A stretch of DNA of 64,000 nucleotides from Volvariella volvacea V23 (lineage: Eukaryota; Basidiomycota; Agaricomycetes; Agaricales; Pluteaceae). Location: NCBI GenBank assembly GCA_000349905.1, contig KB722749.1:137105-201104 (forward strand), read 5' to 3'. Below, in pieces: positions 10,630-21,458 of this stretch (positions within the stretch are counted from its first letter, which is position 1; each line of letters begins with the position of its first letter). A model generated the notes under the pieces. That model saw only the letters and a list, made by a program, of their open reading frames with translations, had not been told where the DNA came from and did no database searches. Position numbers and translations under genes: made by a program.

Positions 10630-12246
10630 TCAAGTTTCTCTAGTTATACGTCTCAAGCTCACTACCTCAGCGTCCAACTTGACATCATACTCCCTCTTCA
10701 CAAGGTCCGATATCATGCACCTGTCCATGTTGTTTTCACGCAATCCTACTCTCAATGTTTCAAGGGGGGCTACACACATCTCCTCCTCGAGCCTTAAGCG
10801 CGCTTGCACCATCTCCTCGACCACCCCGTCTGAAGTGTCACAATGAGTCAACACGAGCTTACGCAGTGATGCAAAGCGTCCCTCGCCAAAATAGGAGACT
10901 ACAGCATCCCCCACCCACGCCCTAATTCTCATCGCTTCCACTTTACGTAACATTTCCTCCCTAAGGAATTCCAAGATGGCATTCTCCTGCTGCCTTGCTG
11001 GGATATGCAAGCCTGTGCTGAGATCAAATCGGGTGATCGTACATCCAGATTGGAGGAAAAAGTTCTTCAGCGACGTTTTATCCATTTGAAACACGTTCTC
11101 GGATATTACGTGGACATTCTTGAGCGCCGGAGCTGTAAAGCCACAAAGGGCTTGAGGCATGCACGAAACATTCAGTTCGAGTGTATGCAGCTTTGGTAGA
11201 ACGCTAGCTTGGGGAGGCGGTGCGATGACGTCCCAACTCGGGATGCAGAGTCGTAAGAGCTGTACCTCTTGAAGTTGTGGCAAAATCTCAAAGAATGGCC
11301 CAGGCTGCTCGCAGGCGAGTTCAAGATGGGTTACCTTGCTCCACCTTGTTGCTGGTGCCCTTGGACTCGTTATAGACCAACTAACATCTTTGAGGGCAGG
11401 TGAGCTCCCGAGCCATTTCCAGACCCCTTCTTCCCAGTCTTGCTGCCAATTCTCGAAATAAATCCCCATACCAAACCACTCGACTACTTCCACATGCGCA
11501 ACTTCCAAAATGTTCGCCGCTCCAGGCTTGAATCGCTCACACTGTGAGAGACTGTCAGCAACCTCGTAGTACAACCTGAAGTCGATGCCCCGCCAACGGT
11601 GGATCTGTGGAATAAACAAGCGAAGAGCCATGCGAGCTGCCATGTTGCATGATGCCAGCGAAGGACCCCCGTTAAAACCTAAATATCGCTCTTGTTGAAG
11701 TGAAAGGGTGAGTGGTGTTTCTGAGCCAGAGCGTATGAGGTATAGCTCAGCAAGGTGAACCTGAGGGAGAGTGGGGTTGTGTAGTCTAATCGTTGACCAG
11801 AGTGTTGGCATCGAACGGACGATGTTGCGCCAATGAGTGCACACTTGTCCAAGAAACAAAGGGTTTAGGTCGATCTTCTGTTCGTTTCCCTTGTGTAAAA
11901 CCGTATCGTCCAGAGGATCAACAGAAGATGGAGGAGTCCATGCTGCAAAGCGTATGATATCGCACAGCAGCTCTGTTGGAATAGTGTTGATGCGTGCTGT
12001 AGGATATGTGGGCCTTGAGTGGTTTGGAAGAATACGCGGAATACACCTCATCCAAAAGGCTTGCTCTGTGGTGGGATTGGCACAGGTGGCAGGGTGGCTG
12101 AGGGAAAGTGCATGCGTTGCAATAGGGTCATAGAATAAACCGTCCGGACTGAAGTCGGCGCCGTACCAAGTCCTTGGAGGGCATTCAACGTGACTGATAA
12201 TGGACCGACAAGTCGGAGTATGCTCGGACGCATTTGGTTCAATCAT
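10630..12246 (-). CDS. F-box protein, TWYGAEF subfamily, member 1
   Basis: A 538-residue protein in one open exon. It starts with a short N-terminal module carrying R-T-W-Y-G-A-D-F (about residues 25-32), shared with the genes at 34292, 36331 and 41507. An F-box-like motif follows, I-N-T-I-P-T-E-L-L-C-D-I-I-R-F-A (about 85-100), and then the family signature W-R-N-I-V-R-S-M-P-T-L-W-S-T-I-R-L. The rest looks like degenerate leucine-rich repeats. F-box proteins bind Skp1 and recruit substrates to SCF ubiquitin ligases; the substrate here is unknown. A GTAGTG site near the 3' end could act as the terminal donor seen in the siblings, changing only the last residues. It is convergent with array copy E and has a TATA box about 75 bp upstream. 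Confidence 0.85.
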   Translation of the reverse strand: MIEPNASEHTPTCRSIISHVECPPRTWYGADFSPDGLFYDPIATHALSLSHPATCANPTTEQAFWMRCIPRILPNHSRPTYPTARINTIPTELLCDIIRFAAWTPPSSVDPLDDTVLHKGNEQKIDLNPLFLGQVCTHWRNIVRSMPTLWSTIRLHNPTLPQVHLAELYLIRSGSETPLTLSLQQERYLGFNGGPSLASCNMAARMALRLFIPQIHRWRGIDFRLYYEVADSLSQCERFKPGAANILEVAHVEVVEWFGMGIYFENWQQDWEEGVWKWLGSSPALKDVSWSITSPRAPATRWSKVTHLELACEQPGPFFEILPQLQEVQLLRLCIPSWDVIAPPPQASVLPKLHTLELNVSCMPQALCGFTAPALKNVHVISENVFQMDKTSLKNFFLQSGCTITRFDLSTGLHIPARQQENAILEFLREEMLRKVEAMRIRAWVGDAVVSYFGEGRFASLRKLVLTHCDTSDGVVEEMVQARLRLEEEMCVAPLETLRVGLRENNMDRCMISDLVKREYDVKLDAEVVSLRRITRET

Positions 12247-12320
12247 CGTAGATGAATGGACGTTGTAGATGGAAGCGCAAAGGTGGAGGCCAACAAGGTC
12301 AGCCTGGTGAAGGCAAGGTC

Positions 12321-12330
12321 TTTATATAAT
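12321..12330 (-). promoter_or_regulatory. TATA box of F-box member 1
   Basis: On the minus strand this reads ATTATATAAA, about 75 bp upstream of ATG 12246. The three sibling F-box genes have TATA boxes at similar distances. Confidence 0.65.
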
Positions 12331-13183
12331 GCCCCTCACCTGATGCCACTGAGGCTCTTGTTGGCAATAAACCAATGCCACAAGCATGCGTCATCACTTA
12401 CTGCCACAGAACCCAGTTAAGTATGCGCTCGTGCATAGTTACCGAGAGATTCATACACTCAGCGTAGATGGCCTGGCGCCTCACAACATGATGTCCTTGC
12501 TTTATTGCCTTCTCGGGAAATGAGTCAAAAGCGAGGAATGCTTTGAGTGACCCTGATAATGCCACCTCGGGTGCCTCCCTGAATCTGGCTTCTTGAAGCG
12601 TCCACGTCACTTCTCGCAATGTAGACCGGGGCACTTCCAAAGTGGGATCTTCCTTAGCTGTCTCATCGGCGCTGTGGCGCGGGGACTCTTGAAACACGTA
12701 TTTGGATTCAAACCCTTGTGTGTCAAAATTGATCTTTGGTGATTGGTGTATCCCTGCGTCAAGGTTTTCTACTCAAACTTACTCCAATGTCCAATGCCAC
12801 CCTTATAGTGTCCCAAACTTTGAGTATGCGTTCGTTTTCCTTATCGAATTCTGGTTTAATGTTTCGCCTAGAAAGGCATCAGAGTAACAATGCGCATCAA
12901 TATGGATATCACAATTTGGGGCGTGCAATCGCGAGCTAACAATGCGCCTGAGCTTAACAAAATCGAAGCAGGGACCTTAAGATATGTCGCCTGCGAGACA
13001 AAGATGGGAATGAGGAAGAATGATACGAAAATTGAAAAGAATACGCAGCGTAATCAAAAATGGCAAAAATATAGCAACTTTACCCAGATCGTACAGCATG
13101 AATTCATGATACGCATAACACTCGGGCTTAAAACGCAATAATCCGCGGCACCAAAACATCTTCAAGGGATGTCGAAACGGTAC
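12331..13183. other. Intergenic; possible 99-codon coding remnant
   Basis: About 0.85 kb between two minus-strand F-box genes. On the minus strand 12398-12697 reads open for 99 codons with coding-like composition (for example S-T-L-R-E-V-T-W-T-L-Q-E-A-R-F-R-E-A-P). It could be a small gene or a gene fragment; I do not recognise it. The remainder shows nothing. Confidence 0.35.
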
Positions 13184-15004
13184 TTATTTTTCATCTTTCA
13201 AAACATCCTCCCACCAGGGCCAAGTCTCCGGTCGCTGGTGCATCACTTCCAATTTCTCAACAAACGGCACCAATAGCCACTTTGTCATTTTTGGCGGAAT
13301 GTCTGATATCTTGAGCGTCAATGGATACATGAACTGTCCCTTCGGTCTCTGGGAGAGGTATTTCCGTAGAGTAATCGGATTGCAGCACTCGGGCGAATCC
13401 AACCAAATTCGAAGCTCCCGAATGTCGGATGTGGTATGCGAGCGACCACCCACGCCTAGCAGCGATTTCAGGGCATTATGCGCGTACTGGTCTATGCGGT
13501 CATATTGGTAGTAGTATCCGCCAGGGAGTGGTCTATAGTGCGTGTAAACCAAGTCGAATCGTACGAGGTTTGGGCAGCACCGAAGTGCTTGCTCGATCCC
13601 AGTAGGAGGGCAGAACCAATCTTCGAATCTAAGTATCCTCACCGAGGGGATAACCTCAAACAAAAATCCTCCCATATGGCGACTGTAGCAATCAAAGCGG
13701 GAAAACGTGATTGTCTGGAGATTGGGAGTGTGGAAAAGTGAATGAAACCTTATCGGGTGACGCGCCATTGAGCGCCGGAGTGGACGTAATGAGCGATGGC
13801 CACCCCACCGCAGTGACTTGAGAGAGGGTAACGAGACGGGAAGGTGTAATTGTGCTGCTGGTTGAATTGATGAAGTGATCGTGCCATGCACCGATAGGTG
13901 CTGTAGTGCTGGACAAGAGCCAAGAAGCGTCTTGATGTCTAGATCGGAGAGCTTCCAGTAGGATGCTACCAAATCATGTAAGAAGAGAGAAGTCAAAGAG
14001 TGCATAATACACGGTTGATGGGAGAAGCGAAAAAGGCTTCGCGAACTGGGTAGCCAACCCGCTGCCGGACCAGCCACCACCACCACCATATCCAGTCGCA
14101 ACGACCTCAGTCTTGGTGCGCCCCCTCTAAATATCACCTTTGGGTTTCTTCTTTTAATCCATGTTCTCGCATGACTGAGTTTGGGATGATCCTGACGGAA
14201 ATCCTCATCAAGATCAAAATCCGACTCCCAATCGTCCTCCATATCATCCCGGAAATCTGACTCTGTCTCTCTAATGCATAGGTCTTCCAGCAGTGGTGCT
14301 GAAAGGCTACTGAGATCGCTGAGTGCAGGCAACATCGTCCGACTAGGAAGCGGGTCTCCCGATGAAAGCGAAAACCTCCTCCAGCGCGATACAGTTGGGA
14401 GCAATAGGGACCATATATCGTTCCAAAAATCGAAGGTGGTGAGATGGATGCGGATGTTTAATTCTGCTGCTTTCGAATTTTGGACGTATAGTCTGACGTA
14501 GCGTCGTTCAAAATCGTGCTTCCATTGTGGATACGATGACCAGGGATACCGGTTTTCAGGAATATATCGAGGAAGTATGAGAACTTGCCATAGGCCATGT
14601 GTTTCCTGGGCTACCCACTTCCAGACCTTGCACACATGGCACATACGGAGTTCGAACGGGACTCGCAAGAATGGGGCCCATCGCTCGCCAACAGCTGGTT
14701 TCTGCCATTCCCCGTTGTTAATCGCATCACCTTCATCATCCGTATAGCTCCAGCTCCCTCTTCCATGGGCCTCTTCCTCTACGACTTGTGACAGACGAAG
14801 GATGCTTGAAAGCAAATCAAATGGAAGTCGTAGAACTGGAAGCTGTTGATTGCGCTGGTGATTGAGCAAAGACTCGAGTTCTCCAATGCGTCGCTTCTGT
14901 TTTTCTAGGAGAATGAGTGTTTCGTCGTGCTCCTTTCGAAGAAAGGTAAGCTCGACGAGATACGGGTCATCCAAAGGCACTTTGAACTGAGGATGGGTGA
15001 CCAT
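13184..15004 (-). CDS. F-box/LRR-like protein, coiled-coil subfamily (intact member)
   Basis: A 606-residue protein in one uninterrupted frame. The N-terminus (about 15-50) is a charged coiled-coil helix with an Leu/Glu/Lys pattern. The F-box-like motif follows (L-P-V-L-R-L-P-F-D-L-L-S-S-I-L-R-L-S, about 55-72), with the subfamily marker H-G-R-G-S-W-S-Y close behind. C-H-V-C-K-V-W-K-W-V-A-Q follows, then LRR-like segments, and the C-terminus has P-E-T-W-P-W-W-E-D-V-L. This is the only complete open member of the subfamily in the window. Broken relatives lie at 28431, 33560, 54447, 56500 and 62876, and the shared P-W-W-E-x-V-L end shows the relation. It is predicted to be an SCF substrate adaptor of unknown target and is transcribed away from the pectate lyase. 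Confidence 0.85.
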   Translation of the reverse strand: MVTHPQFKVPLDDPYLVELTFLRKEHDETLILLEKQKRRIGELESLLNHQRNQQLPVLRLPFDLLSSILRLSQVVEEEAHGRGSWSYTDDEGDAINNGEWQKPAVGERWAPFLRVPFELRMCHVCKVWKWVAQETHGLWQVLILPRYIPENRYPWSSYPQWKHDFERRYVRLYVQNSKAAELNIRIHLTTFDFWNDIWSLLLPTVSRWRRFSLSSGDPLPSRTMLPALSDLSSLSAPLLEDLCIRETESDFRDDMEDDWESDFDLDEDFRQDHPKLSHARTWIKRRNPKVIFRGGAPRLRSLRLDMVVVVAGPAAGWLPSSRSLFRFSHQPCIMHSLTSLFLHDLVASYWKLSDLDIKTLLGSCPALQHLSVHGTITSSIQPAAQLHLPVSLPSLKSLRWGGHRSLRPLRRSMARHPIRFHSLFHTPNLQTITFSRFDCYSRHMGGFLFEVIPSVRILRFEDWFCPPTGIEQALRCCPNLVRFDLVYTHYRPLPGGYYYQYDRIDQYAHNALKSLLGVGGRSHTTSDIRELRIWLDSPECCNPITLRKYLSQRPKGQFMYPLTLKISDIPPKMTKWLLVPFVEKLEVMHQRPETWPWWEDVLKDEK

Positions 15005-15534
15005 CTTTTGGTGCGCTCAGCTAACCCGACTCCGACGCTGCTCGCATTTGTTTGTACTTGTTTCCCGCCGGCCGTTAACTTGGCTACGGTCCAATTATTG
15101 AAAGCCTCTTCCGCAAACTTTACGATCTTGTCATCCTCATCATCACCCTGGCAAGACATCGGTAAAAATCCACTAAGTGTGAGGCCTGCGGGGTCTTGGG
15201 CGGTAGCAACAAACTGTTATCCCGTTCGGTCCTAGGTGCCATTATGATAACTATGAGGTCCGGACGGAAAGTCGCGGTCCGCGGCGCTTCCAGAACTCGC
15301 AACAATTTAGGTGTTTTCGCAGATCAGAGTGGAGATACAGCGTCATAACGCGAATGTAGTTGTCAGAAATGTCATAGATAGCTTTGTTTGATATGCATGA
15401 TAACCTAAAATGAAGAGGGTGAGTGTATTCAATTTTTCCGATGAACGCACAGGCGACGGGTTATAAAAGCATCGAAGATTAACAGGTCACAAAAATATAT
15501 CTTCTATTAGCAGTCCTTCGAACGCTTACTGATC
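15005..15534. other. Divergent promoter region between F-box gene and pectate lyase
   Basis: About 0.53 kb separate the start codons of the minus-strand F-box gene and the plus-strand pectate lyase, so it should hold both promoters. Only the pectate lyase TATA box is clear. Confidence 0.5.
15462..15469 (+). promoter_or_regulatory. TATA box of the pectate lyase gene
   Basis: TATAAAAG lies 73 bp upstream of ATG 15535, a typical distance for a strongly regulated fungal secreted-enzyme gene. Confidence 0.7.
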
Positions 15535-16893
15535 ATGAAATGGTTCATTTCCTTCGCCACCCTTGCTGCTCTCCAATTTATTTCGGTGGGTACATTTGAC
15601 TTCAGCATGACCGTTGACTGGGCTAAGCAACTCTATTATTCGATAGGCATTTTCAACTTCGCCACCCGAACATACTCTCATCAAGCGTGCTGCTTACAAT
15701 GATATTGCTAACCTCGGTTATGCGACTACTAACGGAGGGTAAGGCAGCAATGCAGCGACGCACCGAATGAGGTCCTCACTTAAGCAATACTGATTAGTAC
15801 AACCGGTGGCTCTGGCGGATCAATCACCACTGTGTCCACTCTTTCTGCTCTCACATCTGCAGTCTCTGGTACTGCAAAGAAGATTGTCGTCATCTCTGGT
15901 GCGTTCAATGTAAAGTGTACAACGCACGATGCTAAATAAGCATTTTCAGGTACTATTACTGGTAATACAGTCGTTGCTGTTGGCTCAAACACATCTGTTA
16001 TTGGATTAAGAGGCTCTTGTGAGTGATCACCCATCTGCTCTTTGGAGAATATTTGATCGTTTGCACGCGCTAGCTCTCGTCGGCGTTGGCCTTCGCGTCT
16101 ACAGAGAGGACAATATCATCATTCGAAACGTTAAAATCTCCAAGGTCTTGGCTGATTTTGGTGATGCTATCGGCATTCAAGAAGCCAACCAAGTTTGGAT
16201 TGATCATGTCGATCTCTCTAGTGACCTGGATCATGATAAAGTGTGTTGGCATAACAATAATCTCCTGCTACTGTAGTTCTAACCGTCGAATCTATCAACA
16301 GGACTAGTTAGTTGCACTCTGAAAGACAAAGGAAAATCACCAGTGACCTTAATTCTAGCTACGATGGATTGATTGACATCACCCACGGATCCACCGGTAT
16401 TACTATCTCTTATAGCAAGCTCTACAATCACTGGAAGGCCTCCCTCGTTGGCCACTCTGATAGCAATGGTTCCGAGGATACCAATATTACCGTCACCTAC
16501 GCCCTCAACTATTGGAGCAACCTTAACTCCCGTACACCCTCCTTTCGCTTCGGACGTGGACACATCTTCAACAACTTCTACGAAAATATCAGCGACGGCA
16601 TCAACAGCCGCATCGGCAAGTACCCACTCCAACCCTCTCATCACGGCTCTTTCTGACCTATAACAGGAGCTCAACTCATTATCGAGAACAACGTCTTCGT
16701 CAACACAAAGAATCCCATCCACTCTACCAGCTCTGGATTCATTTATGCTTGTGGAAATGACGGTGTCGGTGTTATTATCGCGCCCTCTAATTGCACATTT
16801 GCTCCTCGTCCTCCTTATGGCTACGGTCTTATTCCCACCCCGAATGTCAGATCTGTAGTCACCAGCCAGGCTGGTCAGACCTTGACTTTTTGA
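15535..16893 (+). CDS. Secreted pectate lyase, polysaccharide lyase family 1
   Basis: Cleaves de-esterified pectin (polygalacturonate) by beta-elimination outside the cell. Model: exons 15535-15585, 15647-15738, 15798-15898, 15950-16018, 16074-16240, 16302-16306, 16359-16615, 16667-16893; 322 residues. A signal peptide opens it (M-K-W-F-I-S-F-A-T-L-A-A-L). The parallel beta-helix core carries W-I-D-H-V-D-L-S-S-D-L-D-H-D-K, then D-Y-Y-D-G-L-I-D-I-T-H-G, W-K-A-S-L-V-G-H-S-D, and R-T-P-S-F-R-F-G, which holds the PL1 catalytic Arg motif R-x-P-x-x-R. Two features are unusual. The D-Y-Y of the Ca-binding motif needs a 5-nt microexon (GACTA), and the last intron (16616-16666) has a GC donor (GCAAGT), required to give R-I-G-A-Q-L-I-I-E-N-N. 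All other borders are GT-AG. The length is normal for fungal PL1. Confidence 0.85.
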
Positions 16894-17137
16894 ATTGGTT
16901 AAATATTCCCCTTATTGCATGCCATTTATTCATGTCAATGCGTTGTCCTTTACATACTCATTCCCTGTTCTTAATTTATCGACCATTGAGTGAAAGTAAC
17001 ACTGATACGTGAATAAACGCAGAGCATAACGCGTACATGCAACTCAAAAGGACTAGTATTAAATATTATACATTGACATCACCTTTTGTCGACAGAACCA
17101 CTGCAGCGCGTCGCAGTCGCCCCAACCTCAACCACGG

Positions 17138-19033
17138 TCACCGATTCACCCTGGGGCTTCCTATCTGCCTCGTAACCGACATGGATCTAAACTCCTTGAC
17201 AAGACCGCCCACAGAAGCGTCTGGTATAGGGGTTACAGAGCGCAAGTTCACAATGTACGCAGGTGGCGGCGAGAGTGCACTGTTGGTAGTCGTGGCACGG
17301 GTGATCGTAGCAATATATTTCTCAAATGCTCCAAGGTTTCGGACGAGGCTCTTTGTAGGCTCGAATAGTGGGAGAGCTATACGATACGGGTGTGGTGAGG
17401 TGACTGAAAGCGCGTAAGGATATGGACTATTACCTTCTTCCATGGTCGAAACAGCCTCCTTCGTTGATATGCCTGTTGATTCCATCACTGTACGTCGATA
17501 TAGGTGGTTAGCATCGCTTCAAGGCGAACTATCACTTGGAACTTACACCAAGCACCAACAACTTCGCATACCCTCGACTCAACGGTTGAATGGACTAAGA
17601 CTAGCGGTTTCTTGTCGATCACGTTTGAGGCCGAGGTCGAAGCGAGCGCGCGCTGGATCCAACCAACAGACTCCTTCAGTACCCCTGCATATACATCCGG
17701 AGGGATATGGTCGTCACGCCCAGATCCAAGATCGATATGGTGATGCTTCACTTTTCTGGGCGCTACAACCGCGAAACATGATGGAGATGAAGACGGTGGT
17801 TTGTGTTTGTCTGAGGATAGAATCGTTGAAACGATGCCAGCAGGCGAAAGGGACAGGAGATGGGTAATCCCAAGCGTTGAGAGTATGCTATCCGTTTGAT
17901 CTTGATCCTTCGGTAGGTTACTGGAAACGTGGTCAATCACGGTGGGATAATAAGCCAGACAATAGGACACGAACCTGCATAGCAAAATCCTCCCTCTCCC
18001 ATCGTCGTCACTACTGCCTCCTCCATTCTGACAACCACCACCGCCCACTCCCATTCCTACACCCCCGCCAGCAAGACACGAAATATCCTCGAAGTATCCT
18101 AGATACTTCGTCACATCTTGTTTTTGTCGTCTTTTCCAAGATCCGTATACTTGGTTGAATTTTGAGGGTTCGTAAGAGCATTGAACGAATACTTGTAGCT
18201 GCTTGAGGAAGCCGTAATTTGGGTGAATTTGTGGTCTGCCTATAGGATGAGGGAAAGGGAGTAGGAGGTCAGGACGTGGAGGACGTTGACGTGAGGAAGA
18301 GCAGCAGAAGACGGAATCGAGGTAGAACGTAAGACTTACGATGTTTGACGTAACCTAGAGCTTCAGCGGGTGACATTCCACGAGATTTCATTACTACACG
18401 AAATCCAAATAAAAGCGATTAGCTATTAACCTCCCTCCAAATTGTGGTAAAACGAAGAATTTGACGAAAATAGATACCCCTCTCGATTTCATCCTCAATC
18501 GTCGGGTACAAACATTACCAGCGAAAGAAAGATGATATACTCACGGTAAGCGGCAACAACAGAGACACTTCTCGATATCCCCATCACGCAATGAACGAGT
18601 ACCCTACCCCCTTGGCCGCTCGCCTCTCCATCTGCAATCGCTTCTTCGATAAACTGACAAGCTTTGGGTAAATGAATCAGGATATCTTCATACTCTGAGT
18701 CGTCTACGGGTATCTGGAGGTACTTGGGTGGTGGGGGTAGTCGTGATGTAGCTGGGCACGTGTACCCCTCGTGACCGGCCTGAGGCGAATAGGCCGAAAG
18801 AAGGGCTTTTGCCGTGAATTCTGGACAAACGGATATGATATGTGTTACTCCGTGCGCAAGATGACATTGGAGAGATTGGGCTGATGCTAGACTGATAAAA
18901 TGCATAAGTATAGACATACTGAAGGGTCAAAGGAGAACGAAAAGGTTGCTACTCACTTCCCGAGAAACAACTTCCCTTCCAAGATCTCTGTAACATCTGC
19001 GCCCTCTTCGTACCTTTTCGTTTTGGCCACCAT
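17138..19033 (-). CDS. Dual-specificity protein phosphatase with an extra degenerate phosphatase-like domain
   Basis: Exons in reading order are 19033-18957, 18891-18545, 18393-18340, 18239-17547 and 17487-17138; 506 residues. Domain 1 (about 15-190) has L-F-L-G-N-L-A-S-A, general-acid region P-V-D-D-S, active-site loop V-L-V-H-C-V-M-G-I-S-R-S (Cys127), then S-P-A-E-A-L-G-Y-V-K-H-R-R-P and H-P-N-Y-G-F-L-K-Q-L. This is a complete DSP fold, so it should remove phosphate from Ser/Thr/Tyr, classically on MAP kinases. After a Gly/Asp-rich linker a second DSP-like region ends in L-V-L-V-H-S-T-V-E-S-R. There Ser replaces the nucleophilic Cys and the loop is one residue short, so it should be inactive. 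The last 110 residues are unrecognised. It is convergent with the pectate lyase. Confidence 0.85.
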
Positions 19034-20093
19034 GTCCAACTTCAAACTTATTCGGCGTCAGAACAGTCGCGTATACGAGTGAGTGAAGTGTGGGTACAGG
19101 AGAATCAGGGGAATGAGCGGCTGACGGGCAAGTTGCGTAGTGTGGGGAAATAGACTCGTGTTTATGCTTGAAAAGGGGGGTAGGGCAGGGCGAGTGGGGA
19201 TAGTAAGGATCCTACCCTCTCGTGCACCTTGGGTATTTATGCATCCCCGCGTGTAAAATGTAATTCCAATTCATTACCGCGGCGGTGTAAATCAGTACAC
19301 GGAACGAGCCATGGCCATGCTTGCAATTATGAATCGCACGGATTCGGTTTGCGAGGTTACGTCTAATTTGGGGTTTTGAGCCACGTGCAGATGAAATGGA
19401 CCACATCGTCGTGATCGAGTTGGAGTTGATGGCGGCGCACGTTGGAAGGTATTTTCGATCTGAGCCAATTGAATTTTACTCCGCGCAATTGAAGGGTTAT
19501 TACATACCGAGTCTGAGGGTAGTTGTGGCAGTCGAATACGTGATTGAGTGTTCGACTCCCCATTTGTAATGGAGGTTACAAACTGAACACTTTCTGAGTC
19601 GGATGAGGCCGGTTTGGTTAGCCTATCTCGCCCTATCTCCTCAGGGCATCTCCAACAGTGAGCCCAAGTGCAGGAATGATGCATTCTAGATCAAGCACCT
19701 GTCCCAGTTCTTCATGGCCACTATTCGCCAACCAAACAACAAGTTGATTAACAATCGACGTCATTGATAGGATGTTTGACTTCGCCGAACAACAGGGTCC
19801 ACTGCAACGTGGCGGATATGACCTGCGAACCCCCGAGCACGCATCTGCAGGATAGCTAGTGCCGTTCCAGGCACGATTCATTCGAGACTTGCGCAGATTA
19901 AAAATACGACTGCAGCACTCACTTTAGCGCCCGGCATGGGCTCCAAGGCTGAATAATGCCGAATTAAATTAAGATCGCCCAATTGGTCTGGGAGGAGACT
20001 GAGCGGTCCAGGGTGGGCCACACTGGTATCTGGCTCTCCACATCAGATCATCGGCGTAATGTATCCAGTTCCGTGGATCCAGGGTGCAATCCA

Positions 20094-20211
20094 GGATTGG
20101 CCACGATACTGTCCTTGATAGACTCGGATAAAGACATGAGTTGATCCTCATTGTGGTTTTTATTTGCTAACGGTCACCGTTCCAAATAGTGCTCCAGGAA
20201 AGGCAATCGGG
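20094..20211 (+). repeat. Diverged direct repeat, left copy
   Basis: Shares with 21358-21458 the order ATACTGTCCTTGA..GACTCGGATAAAGACA, then CCAAATAG.., then AAAGGCAATC.GGG, with substitutions and small indels. The copies are about 1.26 kb apart. Confidence 0.6.
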
Positions 20212-21357
20212 TTCGCTGGCGAACCAACCCTTCTTTTTTAGTCGAGTTGGGAGACAAGCTTGTAAATTTTGAAAAACCTCGAGAGAGTGATCGATATTCT
20301 CTTATTATATATTCAGGAAATAATGAAGTAATTGTGACTAAGGCGCAACAAAGTCAAAGCTCGAGGACCTCACAAGTGCTGCCCTGCAAACACCTAAACA
20401 CACACTCTTACGAAAAAAGATCTTTGCCTTTGGATTGGGCCAATTATTCTGACCAAATTAGATATGCTCCAGCTTGACACCATCAACAGCATTCACTCAT
20501 GATGAAGCAGCGTATGCATCAGTAACGCCTTGATTTCATTGATCGTTATGAACCGTCCATTGTGTCCACTAGCATTCTAGCGCCACATGCAAGTCGCGAG
20601 CGTACTACGCAGGATGGCCACCCCGAGATTAAGTCACTTCCGACGCGGTGCCGCAGCTCGGCACTTCAGGCGATCATCGTCCTCCTGCCTCATATCCGAG
20701 TGCTTGAAACCATTGAAGGTGTTTGGGCCTTCGCGTGCGGAGGATAGGCGCGCTGCTGCGTATTGGATGGTCAAGTCAATAGAATCCGTTCTCTTACTCG
20801 GTTTTGTTCAATATCGCGATTTGAAGCAGCACTTTAGTCAATGGTTGCCGCCGGCTTTCCCTAAATTAAGCCAATCAAGGATCCATACGTACAAGAACCT
20901 ACCTTACTTATTATCTTTGTTTACAATTGAGGACGTTTTTCATATTTGTTGTTCCGTGTGCTACTGTAGCGAGCTTTCTGAGTCTAATATACTGGGTAAA
21001 TCCTATCAAGCGTCTAGGTAATGGCCGAGAATATATGGCGTCAAAGGTAGTACCACATCAGGATTCGAGCTCCATAGAACCATGCGCGTCCTAGTGATTT
21101 CTTCACCCAAGGCGACCATCGCTTGGCCAAGTTGCTTTGGATAAGTCATAGGAATGTGGGAGATCCGGATTCTGACTCCAATACCTTTCAAGGTTACCAG
21201 GCGTTGGCAGAGATAAGCAGGGAGAGAGTTGGCAGGACAGCAGTCGTGTGTTGCATGTTCGCACGCGCATTCAAGAAGCTAATCCTAGCTTATTGGGTCC
21301 ACCAGGAGGGCGTATCTCTGGATGCTATTCGTGCACAATTGGTCGTGAGGCTGTCTC

Positions 21358-21458
21358 CGATTGGCTCGATACTGTCCTTGAGACTCGGATAAAGACAGGG
21401 TCCTTTGTTTGGCAAACGACACAGTACCAAATAGCCTTCCGAGAAAGGCAATCAGGGT
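21358..21458 (+). repeat. Diverged direct repeat, right copy
   Basis: Partner of the repeat at 20094-20211, same orientation and same order of three conserved blocks. The spacing would suit remnants of LTRs or of a tandemly duplicated spacer. Confidence 0.6.

Noticed and set aside
16243..16358. Single long intron in the pectate lyase instead of two introns and a microexon
   Set aside because: It would give D-K-V-Y-D-G with a GTGTTG donor and lose the conserved D-Y-Y; the microexon model restores the motif exactly with better splice sites.
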